A model generated the notes under the pieces. The model was not told the origin of the DNA. It saw only the letters and a list, made by a program, of their open reading frames with translations, and ran no database searches. A DNA stretch of 64,000 bases from Neurospora intermedia (lineage: Eukaryota; Ascomycota; Sordariomycetes; Sordariales; Sordariaceae). Both the position numbers and the translations under genes were made by a program. Shown piece after piece: positions 21,662 through 36,200 of the stretch (the first letter of the stretch is position 1; each line of letters begins with the position of its first letter). The stretch lies in the NCBI GenBank assembly GCA_037102815.1, contig BTPP01000008.1:186001-250000 (forward strand), in the 5' to 3' direction.

Positions 21662-23914
21662 AGAATCCTTATCTCTTGTGTGAAACATGCGCCATTTTCA
21701 GACTGACTGCTTCGTCACTGTCATTGAACAATCGGTGCTACAGGCGGGTAGACTGCTCCGTTTGTCGAGACTAAGGGCTCGTGAGGGGTAGCTTCCACTG
21801 TAATTGCGCCCTTGCGCCCCCACCACGGCATCAGAGAGGAATGGCCGGGACGCTCACTGTGCAGAAGCCACGGTATTCTAAGCCCTCGGATCGAATATTG
21901 CACCGTCACACCGTGAACTCTTCTTTCACCTAGTGTAGTCGACTTCAAGTTATCCGCACGGCATCGGATGCCAGTTCATTGGCAGGGTCGGCAGGGTTCT
22001 CCAACCGTTGCAGGTGGCCAGCCATTGTGCGACAATCGGTGAAGGACTTGTGGGCATTGTGTATCGCCGTGATGGAAGACTGAACAGACCGAGGGCGACG
22101 GATGATGATGTGCATTTCAGCATGCCACCACCTGACGGTCAAAGATGATGGTAGGCCCTTGCCACAGGTTACCGGCTTTCTTCCATCCTGTCGACGGATT
22201 TTGAGCCTTGAGCCTCCTTGCATCACCAACGAGCTGGTTGCGTTTTCTCACGAGCCAGATAATGTCCGTGATTCGCTCGCCTTATAATGGAGTGGTAGTT
22301 CTGTGAAACCCCAAGTTTATGAGATGATCGGCAATGGAGGCGATTTCCAAGACGGCGTACATTGGCCCCAAGTCTCAAACCACTGCAGATGCATGGAGCC
22401 AAGGAGCCTGTCCGTCACATCCATTGATACTTGGTGTTGGGAGTGGGATTCCAAGAAGGAAAACATTGCTCGGAAATGGGCCGGAGGATGGGAGAAGGAG
22501 TGGAAAGAAAGCGACAGCAACGACAACTGAAACGCAAGAAGGACTGAAAAATATAGTGGGTACAAGTTACTTCCACCTCTCTGTAGTGTCCATACCTGCC
22601 GGAGTCGGCTGCGACCTTCTACAGTCTCGTCTCAGGAGGCAATCGCAACCACTGAAGGACTGGAATTCGTTCTCGACACCATTATCATTTTTCGCGCGAC
22701 ATCCTCCTTTTCCAATCCTGGCTGTAGGTATTCCGACCTTGGTCCTTTCTGTGACGGCTACCACCACCATCAACAATATACGGGCTGCACAACACCGTCA
22801 TGGGCCCCCTCACCACAGCCTCAAGCGTCATCAAGAACCTCGCACCTGTCGCCTGTCATTGGACGACAGTCCGGGCAGGCGTCACCTCCCACTCCGTCTG
22901 AATGCTGGAAACCGCACATATTTCTTTATCCGCCTTCACATGTGTTGCAAGGCAGTCACGGCAGAGACAGACCACGGTGGGCCGGCTAGCGGTTGGCCAT
23001 TGTGGACTGGCCCCCCCTTCCAAAGACAAAGGTAGCCGCCGGTGACGGTGTCCGGAGTTTCGAAAGCCCATCTCGAGGATAAGGTACTTACCTACCAACT
23101 AAACCTGTCAGACGGGAGCCTGGCTTCCCGTCGCAAATCGCAGGTGGAATCACGTTTCCGACGTGACACATTACGCTGTTCATTCTACATCTCAACGGTT
23201 TCATTGAGGGAACTGAGGTGGTCGCGGCAGAGACCCGAGATCACGGTGATTACCTGCCGGTGGACGATGCTGCGCAATGTGGTACTCCCGATCGCTTCCT
23301 ACCCTTGTCGATGGATTCCAGTGCACAGATTCCTGAGAGCGTACTGCAGATGTAGGATGCTGAGATGCTGATATGGTGCAATGGATGGGGGGAAAGAAGT
23401 ACGTAGTGTAGACAATTGACGGTGTTTTCTACATAGGTGAGTACAGTAAGTACCTTCTCCTGCCAATTTGGGCCAGCTTGCTGACCGGAGTCCGGAGTGC
23501 GGTGCAGTGACGACGGAGACCACTCGGAGTCGCCACTTTCTGTTCACACAGTAGGTTGGCTTGACTTCATGCTTGGCCAGCCTGTTTGCTCCAAAAGTGC
23601 TTTATCTGATCTGCCCCTCCATCCCTTCATCTGCCTGGTGTATAAGACTTGCCCCTCGCCATTCCAAGGCCATTGACCTCTTTCCGTCAAGTCATTCTTA
23701 TTCCGTCGAGTGTTTCCGTCATCTTCACCACTTGCTGCAGAGGTTAGTTCTACGTCCCGACGATCATGGTCCTTTCCCTACCCACCTGTCCTCCGCGAAC
23801 ACCCAAAGAACTGCACATAGGCTTTCTCGCCCACCGTTCTGAAGCCCCGGATGCCATCACGAGGTCTAGGGACCATAGCTTACAACTGTTCTTGGATTTC
23901 TAGTACCATTCATC
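21660..23914. other. Spacer before the MATE gene
   Basis: One ATG-started 233-codon frame at 22334-23035 has biased composition and no domain or splice support; it is not called as a gene. The final 350 bases are pyrimidine-rich, as expected for the MATE gene leader. Confidence 0.45.
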
Positions 23915-26144
23915 ATGGCCTCACCACCTATACCCATTCAGTCGTCCGGGCGACGTAGGGGGTCTACCGCACGTAGGGAGTCTCGGGACTTCCATGAAAC
24001 CATCTTCGACACAGTATCCCTGCTAGGGACCTCGTACCTGTCCACCGCACCTATCGCCCAAGAGATCCTCGCCAGGGATTTAGCAGAGTTGGAGGATGAC
24101 GAGCAACATGAACGAGACGAGGAATGCCGCTCCGATGATGAGGAAGATGTCGAACCGCCTATCGATGTCGGGTCTCTACCCGTTGGCCATCTCGTCTCAC
24201 GGCCTGGTGGTGTCGCTTATGGCACCCTCAGACCCATCATCGCCAGCGAAATGCAAGGTAGTCCGATTGTTTGCGAGACCGATGTTGTCGAATCGCGCGC
24301 CGCAGAACGCAGTCTTCTCCGCGATAACCATCTGCTCCCACCCAAGCATCCTCGATCACCCGACGATCCTCTATGGAAAAAAATGTACCGTCGTCTGTTC
24401 AGTACCAAGGTCCCTGTCTCAGACAAGGCCTTCGAGGAGACACCGCTCCTTCAGGAGTATCCTTTGCCGGCATCGCCAACCATCAGCGAGGAGATCAATC
24501 AGTGGGAACGAGCTGTTGCTCAGAACATGCTCAAGACAACCTGGCAACGTGAGGCCCAGACAATTACCAAGTACTCGCGATCACTGATCGTGACTTTCCT
24601 GCTGCACTACTCGGTCACCGTGACCAGTGTCTTTACAGTCGGACGAATTGGGCGCTTGGAGCTCGGAGCAGTCAGTCTTGCTACCATGACGGCCAACATC
24701 ACATGTTACGCTCCAGTTCAGGGGCTTTCGACATGCTTGGATACGCTCTGCGCTCAGGCATTTGGTTCTGGTCACAAGAAGCTGGTCGGACTTCAGCTAC
24801 AGAGAATGACTTATCTCTTATGGCTTCTGCTCCTGCCCATCGCAACACTCTGGTGGTTCTCGGGTGGCGTCTTGAACCGCATTATCCCCGATCCGGATAC
24901 CGCAGCACTGGCCGGCATGTATCTTCGAGTCCTAATTCTTGGAACTCCCGGAGTGGCGGCCTTTGAGAGCGGCAAGCGCTTCGTCCAAGCCCAAGGTCTC
25001 TTCCACGCCACCACATTCGTTCTGCTTATTGGTGCACCACTGAATGTGCTGGCCAACTGGTTTTTCGTTTGGAGGATGGGATGGGGATTCACGGGTGCCG
25101 CAAGCGCTGTCGTTTTTACCCAGAACCTTTTGCCGTTCCTTCTCTTCCTTTATGTCCGCTTCATCCAGGGTATGGAGTGTTGGAACGGACTGAGTCGACA
25201 TGCGTTCAGTAACTGGGGTAAGTGAACACTCATCAGATGTGCGCAGAAGACAACTTGCTGATATCCAAACTAGGTCCTATGATCCGATTGGCTTTGCCTG
25301 GCATGATCATGGTTGAAGCTCAATACTTTGCTTTTGAAGTTCTCACACTTGCCGCCAGTCAATTCGGCAGTGCCCATCTGGCTGCACAGAGCGTCCTCGT
25401 CACGGTCACATCGACGACGTTCAACATTCCTTTCCCACTCTCTATTGCTGCGTCCACGCGTGTGGCTAACCTCATTGGCGCCAAACTGAGTGACGCTGCG
25501 CGTACCAGTGCCAAAGTGGTATGTTCCGAATTCTTGAAGGTCGAATCAACGGCTAGGTACGCAAAGAGGCTGACTTGCACAATCTGTCTAGGCACTGTGC
25601 TGTGGTATTGTTGTTGGTCTGTTCAACATGACACTACTCAGCAGTTTGAGGTTCAAGATTCCGTATCTTTTCACCAAGGATGAAGAAGTGGCTGCTATCG
25701 TGTCCAAGGTTCTACCAATCTGCGCAGTGTTGCAATTGGTAGATGCTCTGGCGGCCATATCCCACGGCCTGCTCAGAGGCATTGGCAGACAAGGAATTGG
25801 CGGTTTCACCAATCTCTTCTCGTACTACCTGATTGCCCTGCCCATTTCGTTCTCGACCGGATGGGCTCTGGGATGGCAACTGCAAGGACTCTGGTTTGGA
25901 GTTGCAATTGGTCTGGCCGTGTAAGTGGTGACCCATTTTCTTTTCCGTGATCTTTTAGCGGATGATTTGCAGTGCATTAGGGCCGAAACGCATGCTGACG
26001 TTAGTTTTGTGCTTGTCTAGGGTATCCACAGTTGAGCTCTGGTATCTCCACCAGGCCGACTGGGAGCACGCAGTCCAAGAAGCCGAAAACCGGCTGAGGT
26101 CTGATGAAGCTTGTCATCAAAGTCAGCGTAGGGAGTCTAAGTAA
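23915..26144 (+). CDS. MATE family multidrug/toxin efflux transporter (666 aa, 4 exons)
   Basis: Exons 23915-25217, 25274-25518, 25592-25920 and 26021-26144; introns of 56, 73 and 100 nt with GTAAGT/GTATGT donors and phase-preserving joins. The last acceptor (26020) was chosen over an earlier AG at 25972 because it restores GLAVVSTVELWYLH, the usual final helix. MATE proteins are 12-helix Na+/H+-coupled antiporters exporting cationic drugs and metabolites from the cytosol or into vacuoles. A long acidic hydrophilic N-terminus (about 220 residues), typical of fungal members, precedes the first helix. Signatures include YAPVQGLSTCLDTLCAQAFGSG, here written in two parts as GLSTCLDTLCAQAFGSG after YAPVQ, PGMIMVEAQYFAFEVL, FNIPFPLSIAASTRVANLIG and LLRGIGRQGIGGFTNL. 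No substrate clue in the neighbourhood. Confidence 0.93.
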
Positions 26145-28507
26145 TGCCTTGGCTGCGGCTGAGGCTGGTGAGCATCAAGATGACTTGAAGTAAAAATTAC
26201 CAAAACGAAACGAAGACGACAAGAACAGAAACAAAGAACGAGGTGTCTGGGTGCGCAAAAGGGAGGGTTGCATTGTCCCGTGTTTGATGGTTTGCGTACT
26301 TTGCATGAACCACATAGCCGCTGTGTGGCACAGCTTTGAAAGCATGATATTACGGAGTTTTGGTTCTCACGGTGTCCAGTCAGCATGTATTGCATGTTAT
26401 GTCAAGTTAGTGTAGACGCTCTCGTTGTTGAAAGGGGGGCCGTCATATAGAGATTTGAAAACAAAAGTCGTTACCATTCAAACATACTTACGACCGTTCA
26501 AGTTGTCTCGGGTAAATGACTGCGACTCTGATTTGTGTTCTGTCTCAAAGGAAATTCCTTCGCCGCATTTTAGAATGTCTTGGCCACAGAAACTGCTGGA
26601 CGTTGTACTGATACCTCGACGTTGAAGTTCCCGGCCCCTTAGACGAGCGGGACACACCAAAATATCTTGGCCATACGTCATCAAACAGTTCAGTGGGGGT
26701 AACTACTCCTGTTCGCGCCGCGGCCGCGCGTATAATGCAGTGTACTAATGTGCTTGTCTGGCACGATAATCCTGTACCGCAACGTCGCGCAGTGGTGCAA
26801 CGTAGAACTCGCTGGTCAGCACAAAGAACATTAGATCCAAGTGCCCGCTTGCAAGCTATTTGGAAATAAAAGGGGTCAGGCCAACGATCAGCTTAGTATA
26901 TAGTACGATCAGGATCCGAAGCCAATGTCGTCGGTGCGGTCTCTCGACTCTGGCATGACGACGGGACGGGATGTTCGGATAACGAACACATGGCTGTGAA
27001 GCCGCGAAATCGCAAGAGCCTAGGGCTCTCGCTCGTAACTAAGAGATATCGTGTGTACTGAGTATACTCGTCTGAACCTCGCGGTATAAATCGCCCTTGA
27101 GCGACAAAACGAAGGCTGGGTCCCTGGGAGGGTTCGTGGGGACTGGCGGGTCTGAGGGAACTGGTGGGTCTAGCGGGTCTAGTGAGTCTAGCTAGCGGGT
27201 CAGGTGGGTCAGTTTTCGTACGAAACGCGGCCGAGGCGCAGGTTAGAGGCTACCTATCGATTTGCGAGTTTCCTGAGACAGTCAGTCAGGTTGGTACGCA
27301 GCGACGGGAACTACAGTGACGAAAGTAGGTACCTAGGTAGGTAGGTTGTCTTGGGCGCTGGTGTACCTAGGTAGGTATTTCCCTGATTTAGGAGCCGGTT
27401 GGTAAGGTAGGTACTTTGGTCCGCTACCTTAGCCAGCCGACTTAAGAAGGGTGGTTGTCGTGCATCCGAAGTCGGCGATGACCAGCCAGCTGGACCGACC
27501 GTAAGTGAAACCCTGGAAGGCGCTAGGGCGCTTCCAAATAGACTACCTAGTTGAACTTGTTAATGTACCTAATGTACAAAGTTTTTGGCATGTTCGTTTT
27601 CGAAGGAAGCGACTGGCGGCGTTTTGTAGTTTTGTTTCGTGGACATAGGTGTTGATGTGGTTGTGAGCGGTGGGAACTGGTGGTGGTGGTGCAGTTGCAG
27701 GTGGTATGTTATGTAGGACGAACTGTGGATCCCTCCTTTTCCTTCTCGCTGTTATGTACGCTTCCGGGCACCCGAAGGGCCCTCCCCGTCTCCTATGTAC
27801 TGGGGGAGGAAGGTCGGAGGCGCCAAAGGACGGACAACTCCCGTCGTTACCAGTTCACCTTTCTGTTTGCATGCCATGAAATCACTACACAATTTCTTGT
27901 TTCGGAGCGAGCAAGTTCGGAAATTCTAGTGCTGTCTTCTATTATTGACTACCAGTGTAGGGTATAAAATATTGGGGGGAATCTCTAAACGAAACGAAGA
28001 AGAAAAAAAACAAATCTACATCAACTCCCATGGCTCGTCCGACATCAAGTATCCCGTAAACAGCTGACACGCATTACCTAGTAAAAAAACATAAAGCCAT
28101 AAAATCATGCATGCTTCTTCCTCCTCTTCTTCTTCTTCTTCAACGCCCAACAAAGTTTTGACTCCTCGCAATAAACGCCGGAAAACAAGGGGGATATCTG
28201 ATTGTTGATGACGCCGTGGATGTTGATGGTGATGATGGTTGTGTATGTGTACCTCTATGTACCTCTATGATTGTGTCTAGTAAAACAACCCCTGATTTTT
28301 GAAATGGAGAGGATTTTTTTGGCGACTTGATCGTGAAGGAGAAGGGAGATAGATTGGTCCTCCTTTTTTTCTTTCTTGTCTCCTTCACTCTGCGTGTGTA
28401 TTGTGCAATTGCTACTTCGTGTAGCGAAGGGACTGATTCGGATCAGTCCCTCATAAAGACCGATCCATTTGTGTAAAGAACGATTGAACCGTTGCTAGAC
28501 ACACCGT
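26145..28507. other. Convergent spacer between MATE and MFS genes
   Basis: No gene supported. It holds the 3' ends of both convergent transporter genes, a GGGTCTAG-type repeat at about 27117-27205, TAGGTA motifs at 27325-27376, a (CTT)n run near 28117-28141 and T/A-rich tracts near 28313 and 28360. Confidence 0.6.
27117..27205. repeat. Imperfect GGGTCTAG/GGTGGGTC tandem motif
   Basis: Short units of GGGTCT, GGTGGGTCTAG and GCGGGTCTAG follow each other across about 90 bases. This is a degenerate G-rich minisatellite. Confidence 0.6.
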
Positions 28508-30269
28508 TTAAGGGTTGCTAACATACGACCTCGCCCTCTCCAACGCCAACGAATCATGAACAAGCGGCGCATTCGGATCGACAACGTCTTTCTGGTTCTC
28601 AATATCCGAAGTTTGCGAGCCATCCACGTCATCGCCACCATAAGCGTACTTGGATCTCTGACGGATGCGAGCACCAAACTTCCAGAAACCAAAGGGGATC
28701 AGACAGCACAGCAAACCCAAAAAGGCCAAGAAGGTCGAGGCCCACTGGTCACCCATGCGGTGGTACATTTGCTCCGTGAACAAGACGGTGCCGGCACCCC
28801 AGAAGGAACGAATAAAGGTCTTGGCGGCAAGCGCAGAGGCAGCCTGGTGCTGGTACGAGTCGACGAGGTAGTTGTTGGCCGAGTTGTAGAGGAAGATGAA
28901 ACCGAACCCAATAGGGAAGCCGGCGAGGCAGGGGCCGACCCAGATCAGGCGCGGGTACGAGGTCCAGGCGAAGATGAAGAGGCCGATGGGGATGAACCAG
29001 CACGAGACCATCATGGGGATCAGACGAATCTCGGCGGGGGGCTTGCCGTTGTATTTCTGGACTTGCGTGAGGTAGTGCTTGTTAACCAAGGGAGCGCAAA
29101 GGGCAGAGCAGATGACGCCGACGGCGAGCGGGATGAACATGAGGCCCGTTTGGCCGTGCGAGTAGCCCTTGCCTCCCTCGAAGACGACGGGGTAGGCGAC
29201 GAAGAACATGTACAGCAGGCCGTAGAGGACCGACATGTAGAGCGAGATGAGCAGCACGATGAGCTCGCGGAACAAGAGCTGGAAGGGCCGGATCAGGAAG
29301 ACGCTCATGCGCTCCGAGAAGGGACGCTGGTCCAGATCGCCCTCGGACACGTATGAGTTGTCACCCGTCTGCTTGCGGAGTTTCGCGGCCCGGCGACCGA
29401 GGATAGTGGGGGCGTAGGTTTCCTTGACGGTAAAGGAAATGAGGACCCAGACGACAAAGGCCAGGATGAGCTGGATCCAGTAGAGCCAGCGCCAGCCGGC
29501 GAGACAGAGCCAACCACCGACGAGAGGACCAACTGAGGATTACCAAGTCAGTATTTGCCAGAGATCGGTATTCAAGGACAATGGATAAAAGGAATCCATA
29601 GTACGGAAACTTACTAGCAGGACCAATGAAAGGTGCAGCAGAAAAGGCAGCCATGGGGACACCACGCTCCTCATTCCTCCACAAATCGGCAAGAGTACCA
29701 CCGACCAGGGTCATGGGCGCGGAAAAGGCAATACCGTCGATCAAGCGACAGACAATGAGTGTACCGATATTCTTGGAAACGGCGCAAGGAATGATAAAGA
29801 CGACGGCGAGGAGAAGCGTTGTGCCATAGATGATCTGTCTTCCATAGACTTCGGAAAGCGGAGCGAAAACCATCGGACCTGTGTCATAGCATGTTAGATC
29901 TCGGGAAATAACCCAGATGGTTCCATGTCTTCTTCTTCCGAGATGGAGAAACTTACCAACACCGAAACCAACGACGAAAACAGTAATAGGGAGGAGAGCA
30001 GCCTCGTGGCTGATGCCGAACTCGTGAGCTACACTGTCGACATCGGCAGTGATGACGGAGGAACAAAAGGCGACGACGAAACAGGTGATGGCGACCACCA
30101 TGGTACAGTACCACTTGTACCCTTTCGACCAGTTCTTTGGGTTTCCAGGGTCTCCTTCGGCAAATGTGACGAGCTTATAGTCCTGTTGTGTCTCTCCTCC
30201 TTCGGGGATCTTTTCCTTAGGCGGTTGTGGCGCCCCAGCCGCCGTGGGCGCTGCTTGTGTTGTCGCCAT
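28508..30269 (-). CDS. MFS transporter, DHA1-type drug:H+ antiporter (533 aa, 3 exons)
   Basis: Minus-strand exons 30269-29957, 29878-29615 and 29532-28508; introns of 78 and 82 nt with GTAAGT donors. Translation starts at the ATG giving MATTQAAPTAAG; an in-frame upstream extension has only a TTG. The N-terminus ends with DPGNPKNWSKGYKWY, the typical entry to helix 1 in fungal DHA1 transporters. Splicing restores FGVGPMVFAPLSEVYGR (MFS motif A) and PFIGPAIGPLVGGWL (antiporter motif C), both broken in the unspliced reading. Twelve hydrophobic segments are visible, with a central loop (TILGRRAAKLRKQTGDN) and an acidic C-tail. Such proteins export drugs, polyamines or secondary metabolites at the plasma membrane. 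The substrate cannot be read from sequence. Confidence 0.94.
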
Positions 30270-33200
30270 GGCGATGTCTTGTGGTGTTGGTGCTACTAAA
30301 ACAAAAGCTTGTTGTTGAATGAAAGAGGGCCAGACTGTTGTCGACAACGGTCGTATTGTTGGTGATTAAGATATTCGGCTCGGCTCAGGGGTAAATCGAT
30401 CAATCCGGTTGATGGTTTACCATGCAACGGGGTGTAAACACTGGAAAATCTAAGAGAGACAGAAAGAGAAAATGAAAGATGACCCCCACTGGACGGTCAA
30501 TCTGTGTTGATTATCTGCTATAGAGTAGCGAGGACCACTTTCGTCCGGGGAAGGGCCCGTCCGTAATATTATATGTTTTCCATCTCCCTAGATACTCTCC
30601 TCGTCTATCGCGTACCGTCCTCGCCCTTGGTTCGGGCTTACTCGGTAATCTGCATGATGTGGAATTTCACCCTTGCGTAGATCATAAACAAAAGAGCCTC
30701 GTGCTCTCGCCGTCGTGGTTATACGGTACGTACTGTCTGCTGCGTAGGGGTAGGTGTAGGTACTTCTGTATTGTACCGTTGTACCATCACGAACTCGCTT
30801 CTTACAGCGAGCATATCTCGCGGTACGTCGTTGACGCCCTACGGCGTGACCCAGAACCAACCAATGAAAGTGCCCAATGGGCTGAGATAGGTGCTGTCGC
30901 CATTGCGGCGGACAGTCCTTCCTGATGGTCATCGCCATGTCCCTGGTGGCGACGGTGGGCCCCTTGAAACAAAGACTTTGGGAACAGTCATCCCAATCGA
31001 GTCAAAATCGTCATGCAGCCAGCTGCCACAATCATGAGGATTGCCAAGAAGAGATTGCTGGTGTCGAACTCTTGTGCAGGTCATTCCACGTTTGCTGGAA
31101 CCGGCCGAGTTCGGCCCCAGTTTTACAGGCGGGAAAGGAAGTGATTGGCCGGGAGGCTCGGCATCGCGAAGTTCTCATAGACGCGACGAACTCGTTCGCC
31201 CCTTTGAACCCTCAACCTGTTTTAATACTCCAGTGTCACCGCCATGGCCAGAACTGGCGATGAATGCCAATTGTACGTATTCTGATCAATACCCAACTGA
31301 ACAGAGGAAGTAGGTTCTCGGTTGGGATCCGTGATGCCTTTATCACTCGATTTAGCATCATCGGATTGTCGGATTTTCGAGCTCATCATCCTCTCGGTCC
31401 ACTGTTGATATGAGGAACTTGCCTCTCGAATAGGGGCATCCCCGAGGAAGTGGACGCTTGACCGCGAGAGGGAGCACTTTCTGGCCAAACCTCAAGGCCC
31501 ACTAGGTCATTGCTCCCATGATACAGTGAGAGGTGAAATCGGTGAAAGAGGTTTCAGGGGAGGTGATGAGGTCGGTAAAGCAGCGTTCTATCGCGCCTCT
31601 TAGCGGCTGCTTCAGATGTATACAGTTCCATCCGGACTGCAAACCCGCCAATAGCTTCGGCGTTCGCAACAAATGACTTCGGAGTTGGCCCCTCCATCAA
31701 CTCCATGTTTGCGCGTCTAATTTGGCTGGTGCTTAGTGTCAACCGCTGGGATTATGCCTACACACTCAAAGGCTTGTCGACGATGGTGATTGATTGCTTG
31801 TTTTTTTTGTTTTTGTTTTGGATGGCCGGCATGGTCGGAACTTGCCTTGCGCCATCTGGCCATGTTAAGAAGCCCTATCCGGGAGCACTTGCGAGAGTCC
31901 CGGGTGTGCCGCTTTGGCCCGCTTTGCATAAGGCCGCTTTGCCCTGTGACCTCATCCCTGCGGCCCTGTCACCGTTCCGCTTGTCGAATCCGGGCCCGAC
32001 CCTCCGATCCACTTGACCCGAAGAGCGACCAAGACCGGATTGCGGCTCCGGACGACGAATGCTAACGAGGATTTGCAGCGGGAAGCGGTTCGGTAAGAAT
32101 CCGTACTGTGTCATAGGGCTGTGTACATGATACCTACACGACGACGGATTGGCCTGCTGCTGTGTCATTGATTGCGGCCGCTTGGTAGGTAGAGGAGAGT
32201 GTAGCTCGGTGATACTCTGCTGTTCAGCGAGTTGCTGCTGCTCTGTGAATTTGCACCCCTGAACTCACGGTTTTCATAGATCATCTTACTGAATAGATGA
32301 GGAGTAGGAATACCGCTGAGACGCCGCCACCAACGGCGAAACATCTAGTGGGATACATGCAGTCGCAGTGCTGTTTGTTGCAGTCTTTTTGTTTGATCGA
32401 ATCTAGCTCGGCGCTTCATTCTGTGAGTCTTTGTGTCAAGCTGTGAATCTTCTTGGTCGTATAGTCGCGACAGCTCAGTGGATTGAAGACCTTGCCTATG
32501 ACAATCCAAATGTGCGCCGTGATCGATAGAGCGAGGTCACGGACGAGTCATTACGTAAGGTTTAGGTGGGGCGAGCCGGGGCCCTTGCATTTTCCAAAAT
32601 TTGGAATAAAAAAAACTCCGACTTCGCGACAGCGAGTGGATCCGAGCTACACAGTAGTGCCGAGCAACTTGCGGTTGCCCAACGGTTCAAAGGTACGTAC
32701 ACTAGTGTGGTGTGGCATGTGTTTGCGCTCACGTGATCCGGCCAATGACTTGCACCCCGTCTGGCACTGGCTGCTGGTTCCAGACTTATACAGTAGCACT
32801 GGAGTTCATGATCTTTTCCCAAAGTCCAAGCCGAAACTCGAATCTTGCAAGACGGTCACAGGGCAACAACTGTGACAGATCACTATCAGATGAAACCAGA
32901 TCCTACACACTCTTCGGAATGTACATTGAAGACCCAACGACACAACATTCCGATGTTTTCGATATTCCGCAACACTCGAGTACGGCGGTGAACACCTTCG
33001 CAATTGCGCTGCGGCCCTTTTCTCTCGCTTCTCTCCGACGCGACCAAGCGAGCTAGCAACCTCCATAGAGATCATTCAATAAAGTTGTTTTCACGGCCCA
33101 CTGACATCCCACCTCAACTTCAACACATCTGCTTCTCGTTTCGAAACAGTCTCGTTCGATTGGCTGGCCGCTGATTTGTCCTCGACCGACTTTGCGCGAA

Positions 33201-36200
33201 TTCTCGACCCACGCGACTGGATAGACCCTGTCACTTCAACGGTGTCACTTCGTTGGCAGCTCGGCTTGGGCTTGGGTTTTGGTCGTCCTCGGGCCGTCGC
33301 GCCCACGGGCAGACGCAACTAATTGATAGCGAACTTGGCAGTTCATGAGCGCCAAGCTCACTGTCGCTCACAACAGTTCGTTGGAGGTTCTTCTTCGCTT
33401 CGGTACGTGCCTCCACAGTTCAGCATCCCAGTCTGTGTCTCTTCTTAGCACTATGGGGATGCGTCAACGAAAGCTCCCAGAAAATGCCTCCTCTCCCTTC
33501 CTATGAGTGTAGGGCCCAAAGGGTTATGAAAAGAACCTTACAGCAAAGTTGCTTGATAATTGACGGCGCTGCTCCGTGGCAAGTGGTTCTCTGATACTCA
33601 GTATCAACGCTGTGTACTTTTCATGAGCTGGAGTTGTAGTCATCATCAGTGCCTCGCTGGTCCCAACCTTACGACACTAGGTATCAAAAGACGGGCAGTA
33701 TCAGCTCACAAAATTGGCAACCTGAAACCAGTTGAACGAGCTGGACAGTCAAGGCTCCAAATCACCCCACTGTGCAGCAAAGTCACTTTCGTATTGCCAT
33801 AACTCCATGTCTGCCAAGGTCGACGACTTTCATACACAGTGTGATCTGCTGTGGATCTATACTTCACGATGTGAGGGATCAAGGCCCTAAAACAAAAGAT
33901 GTGGACCTTCGGAAGAACGAAGCGAAAATCCACCTCGCATGCAGGTTTCGTGGGTTGCGGCTCTGCGAAACAACATGGGTTCTGAAAACTCGATAGGGTG
34001 CAGGATCCTAACCTTGTCGATATGTAAGTCCCTTCGAGGAAAACCAACACCAGACGTCACATATTGTCAAAGTTGGCAGAGGTTGTAGTGTGAGCAACGG
34101 ATTGGCACCAACATCAACACCAAGGATCTCGCTCGCCATGAGGTCGAAGGTATACAGGACGAGCTTCAAATGCTCCGTTCCTTTGATGGGACACAGAAAG
34201 TTCAAACACCAAGCCCAAGTCTAAAATTACCTCCAGGTTTGATTTAGCACACGCTATATCATGATAGACAACACATCGCCCAGTTGTTGGAGGTCTGCGG
34301 GAGTCCATTTTGGAAGATTCTCTCATCACCAAGGAGATAAGCTCCTGCATTGAGGTTGCAACATTTCTTATTTCCGGCTCCAAGATTTCCTTACCTCTAC
34401 CCCAACGTGGATTAACAAGCACAGGACGATGGATCCCCCACGCGTTTAAACTGACCGGATGTGACGGGACGATCCGGCACAGTTAGTTTGCGGTACTAGC
34501 ATGTCTTATGAAAATTTTTACGGTGGACTTTCCCCCACGATTCGGCTTTTACTATAGAAACCTCGCGGCCCGTACCCAAAACCAACGGACATCGTAAAGA
34601 TTGCCACAAAACAGTGGCATTGAATGCGGAGCTCGTGGCTGACTACATATACCTACAAGTAAAAGGAGAGTGACTGTGGTGAGTGAAAGCTATCAGATCC
34701 TAGCAAAACTCGAGGTCATGAGCAACCTATCCACATTGGACATCAAGTTCCAGGGTTTACTGTGCTACCATAGCTATAACTGCCTTCCTCTCTATCGATT
34801 TGATCTTTTTCCCCCTTGTCCCACCATGTTCATCGAAGTTTCAACCACATGGGTAGCATCATATCACTCTTCGAGATACCTGCAAATAGGACCAAAACCC
34901 CCCTCGTCCCGAAACGACCAGAACCGCGAATACCCCTAAAAGGTCAGCAGTCTACAAGCGTTTGCAACTGTGTGCATGCATCATAATGTATCTAGAACCG
35001 CCAGTGGTTACTATGGGCAGGCTGGTGAGCAGGGCATATTGGTCAACTAGGTAAGTACGCTATAGTGATTTTTTCCTAGGTGTTCTATCTAACACCGGTT
35101 ACCCCCTATTCGAACACGATTAGTATGACCGTTTATATCATACTGGAGGAGAGAATCTCAACGGAGTACACTTTCGTACAGTATTCCTCTTCAGGCCTAA
35201 CCAAGACCAGGGAATTCACACAGTATTACTCTAGTTTCTGCCAGTGTAGGAACTCCGACCCAAGCCATGCTACAAACTGTTTATCAAAATTCTAGGGCAG
35301 GTTTGATCCAGTTCACTTTTGTCTTTGATCCCAGTTTACCTACCTACTACAATTATGGTCTTGCTTCGCTAAAGATATCTATCCAACCTTCAGTTAGGTT
35401 GAGAATAGATATTAATTGCAATGTGCGTATGTCCCTGTTTTGTTACCATGTTCGGATCCTCTGTCAAAGTCATGGATAATGCGGTGTCAACGATGAAGTC
35501 GTTAGACGTTTGAATGGCGGTGCATTAATACTTCAACTTTGGTCCTTTTTCGGCGGTAAACAAGCTTTGGACATGGTTCTGAAACGCGGGTTTGCTTCCG
35601 ATCAACTGAAAAGATGCATCATCAAGCCTTATAGATGCGGAAAATCAAGCGAACTATGGACACTAGCAAGTCTCTTCACAATGAGCATCGTACCTGAGGG
35701 CAGCATATAGTAGAGCGGGGTGCCGGTTTGAGAGCCTGTTTGTTTGATAGAGGTACACTGGTTGGGGCCTATGCTAGCCCGTCCTGGCGCCACAAGGATA
35801 CCGTCAAGAAGCCGATTGAAGAGATCACATCAGTTCGTACATTCCCAAGTCCACACAATCACGCCAGGGTTTGGCCATTGTCGTTAATCAACATACATAG
35901 AGGTACGCTGGAATCGGAATCGCCCTAACACACAGCCTAGAAGGTTCAAGCTGAAGACCAACTTCCTTAGAATGTATTGTGTTCAGCTTCAGCTCTCTTC
36001 ATCAAAGCCTTCTGATCGTTCCTACCTCTACGGTATGTACTTCACAAGTTTACTAGTGGCATTCTCATGTTAGGATGATGATCTGGCTGCGTGAGGAGAA
36101 TGTGATCGTCGTTTCTTGTATAACGAAGTGGTTGGGTAGTAATATAGGTAGACAGAGGTCGCTTTGACCGGCCGGCATTGCTAATGGACTTTCTCGGTCT

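Noticed and set aside
22334-23035. 233-codon ATG frame before the MATE gene
   Set aside because: Biased composition, overlaps equally long minus-strand frames, no domain; cannot be told from chance.
25973-26020. Earlier acceptor for the last MATE exon (AG at 25972)
   Set aside because: It keeps frame but inserts 16 residues that break the final helix; the acceptor at 26020 has a GCTGACG branch site and restores the family sequence.
34010-34420. Minus-strand fragments suggestive of an enzyme relic
   Set aside because: Two short helical pieces in different frames; I could not assign them to P450, terpene synthase or other families with any confidence.
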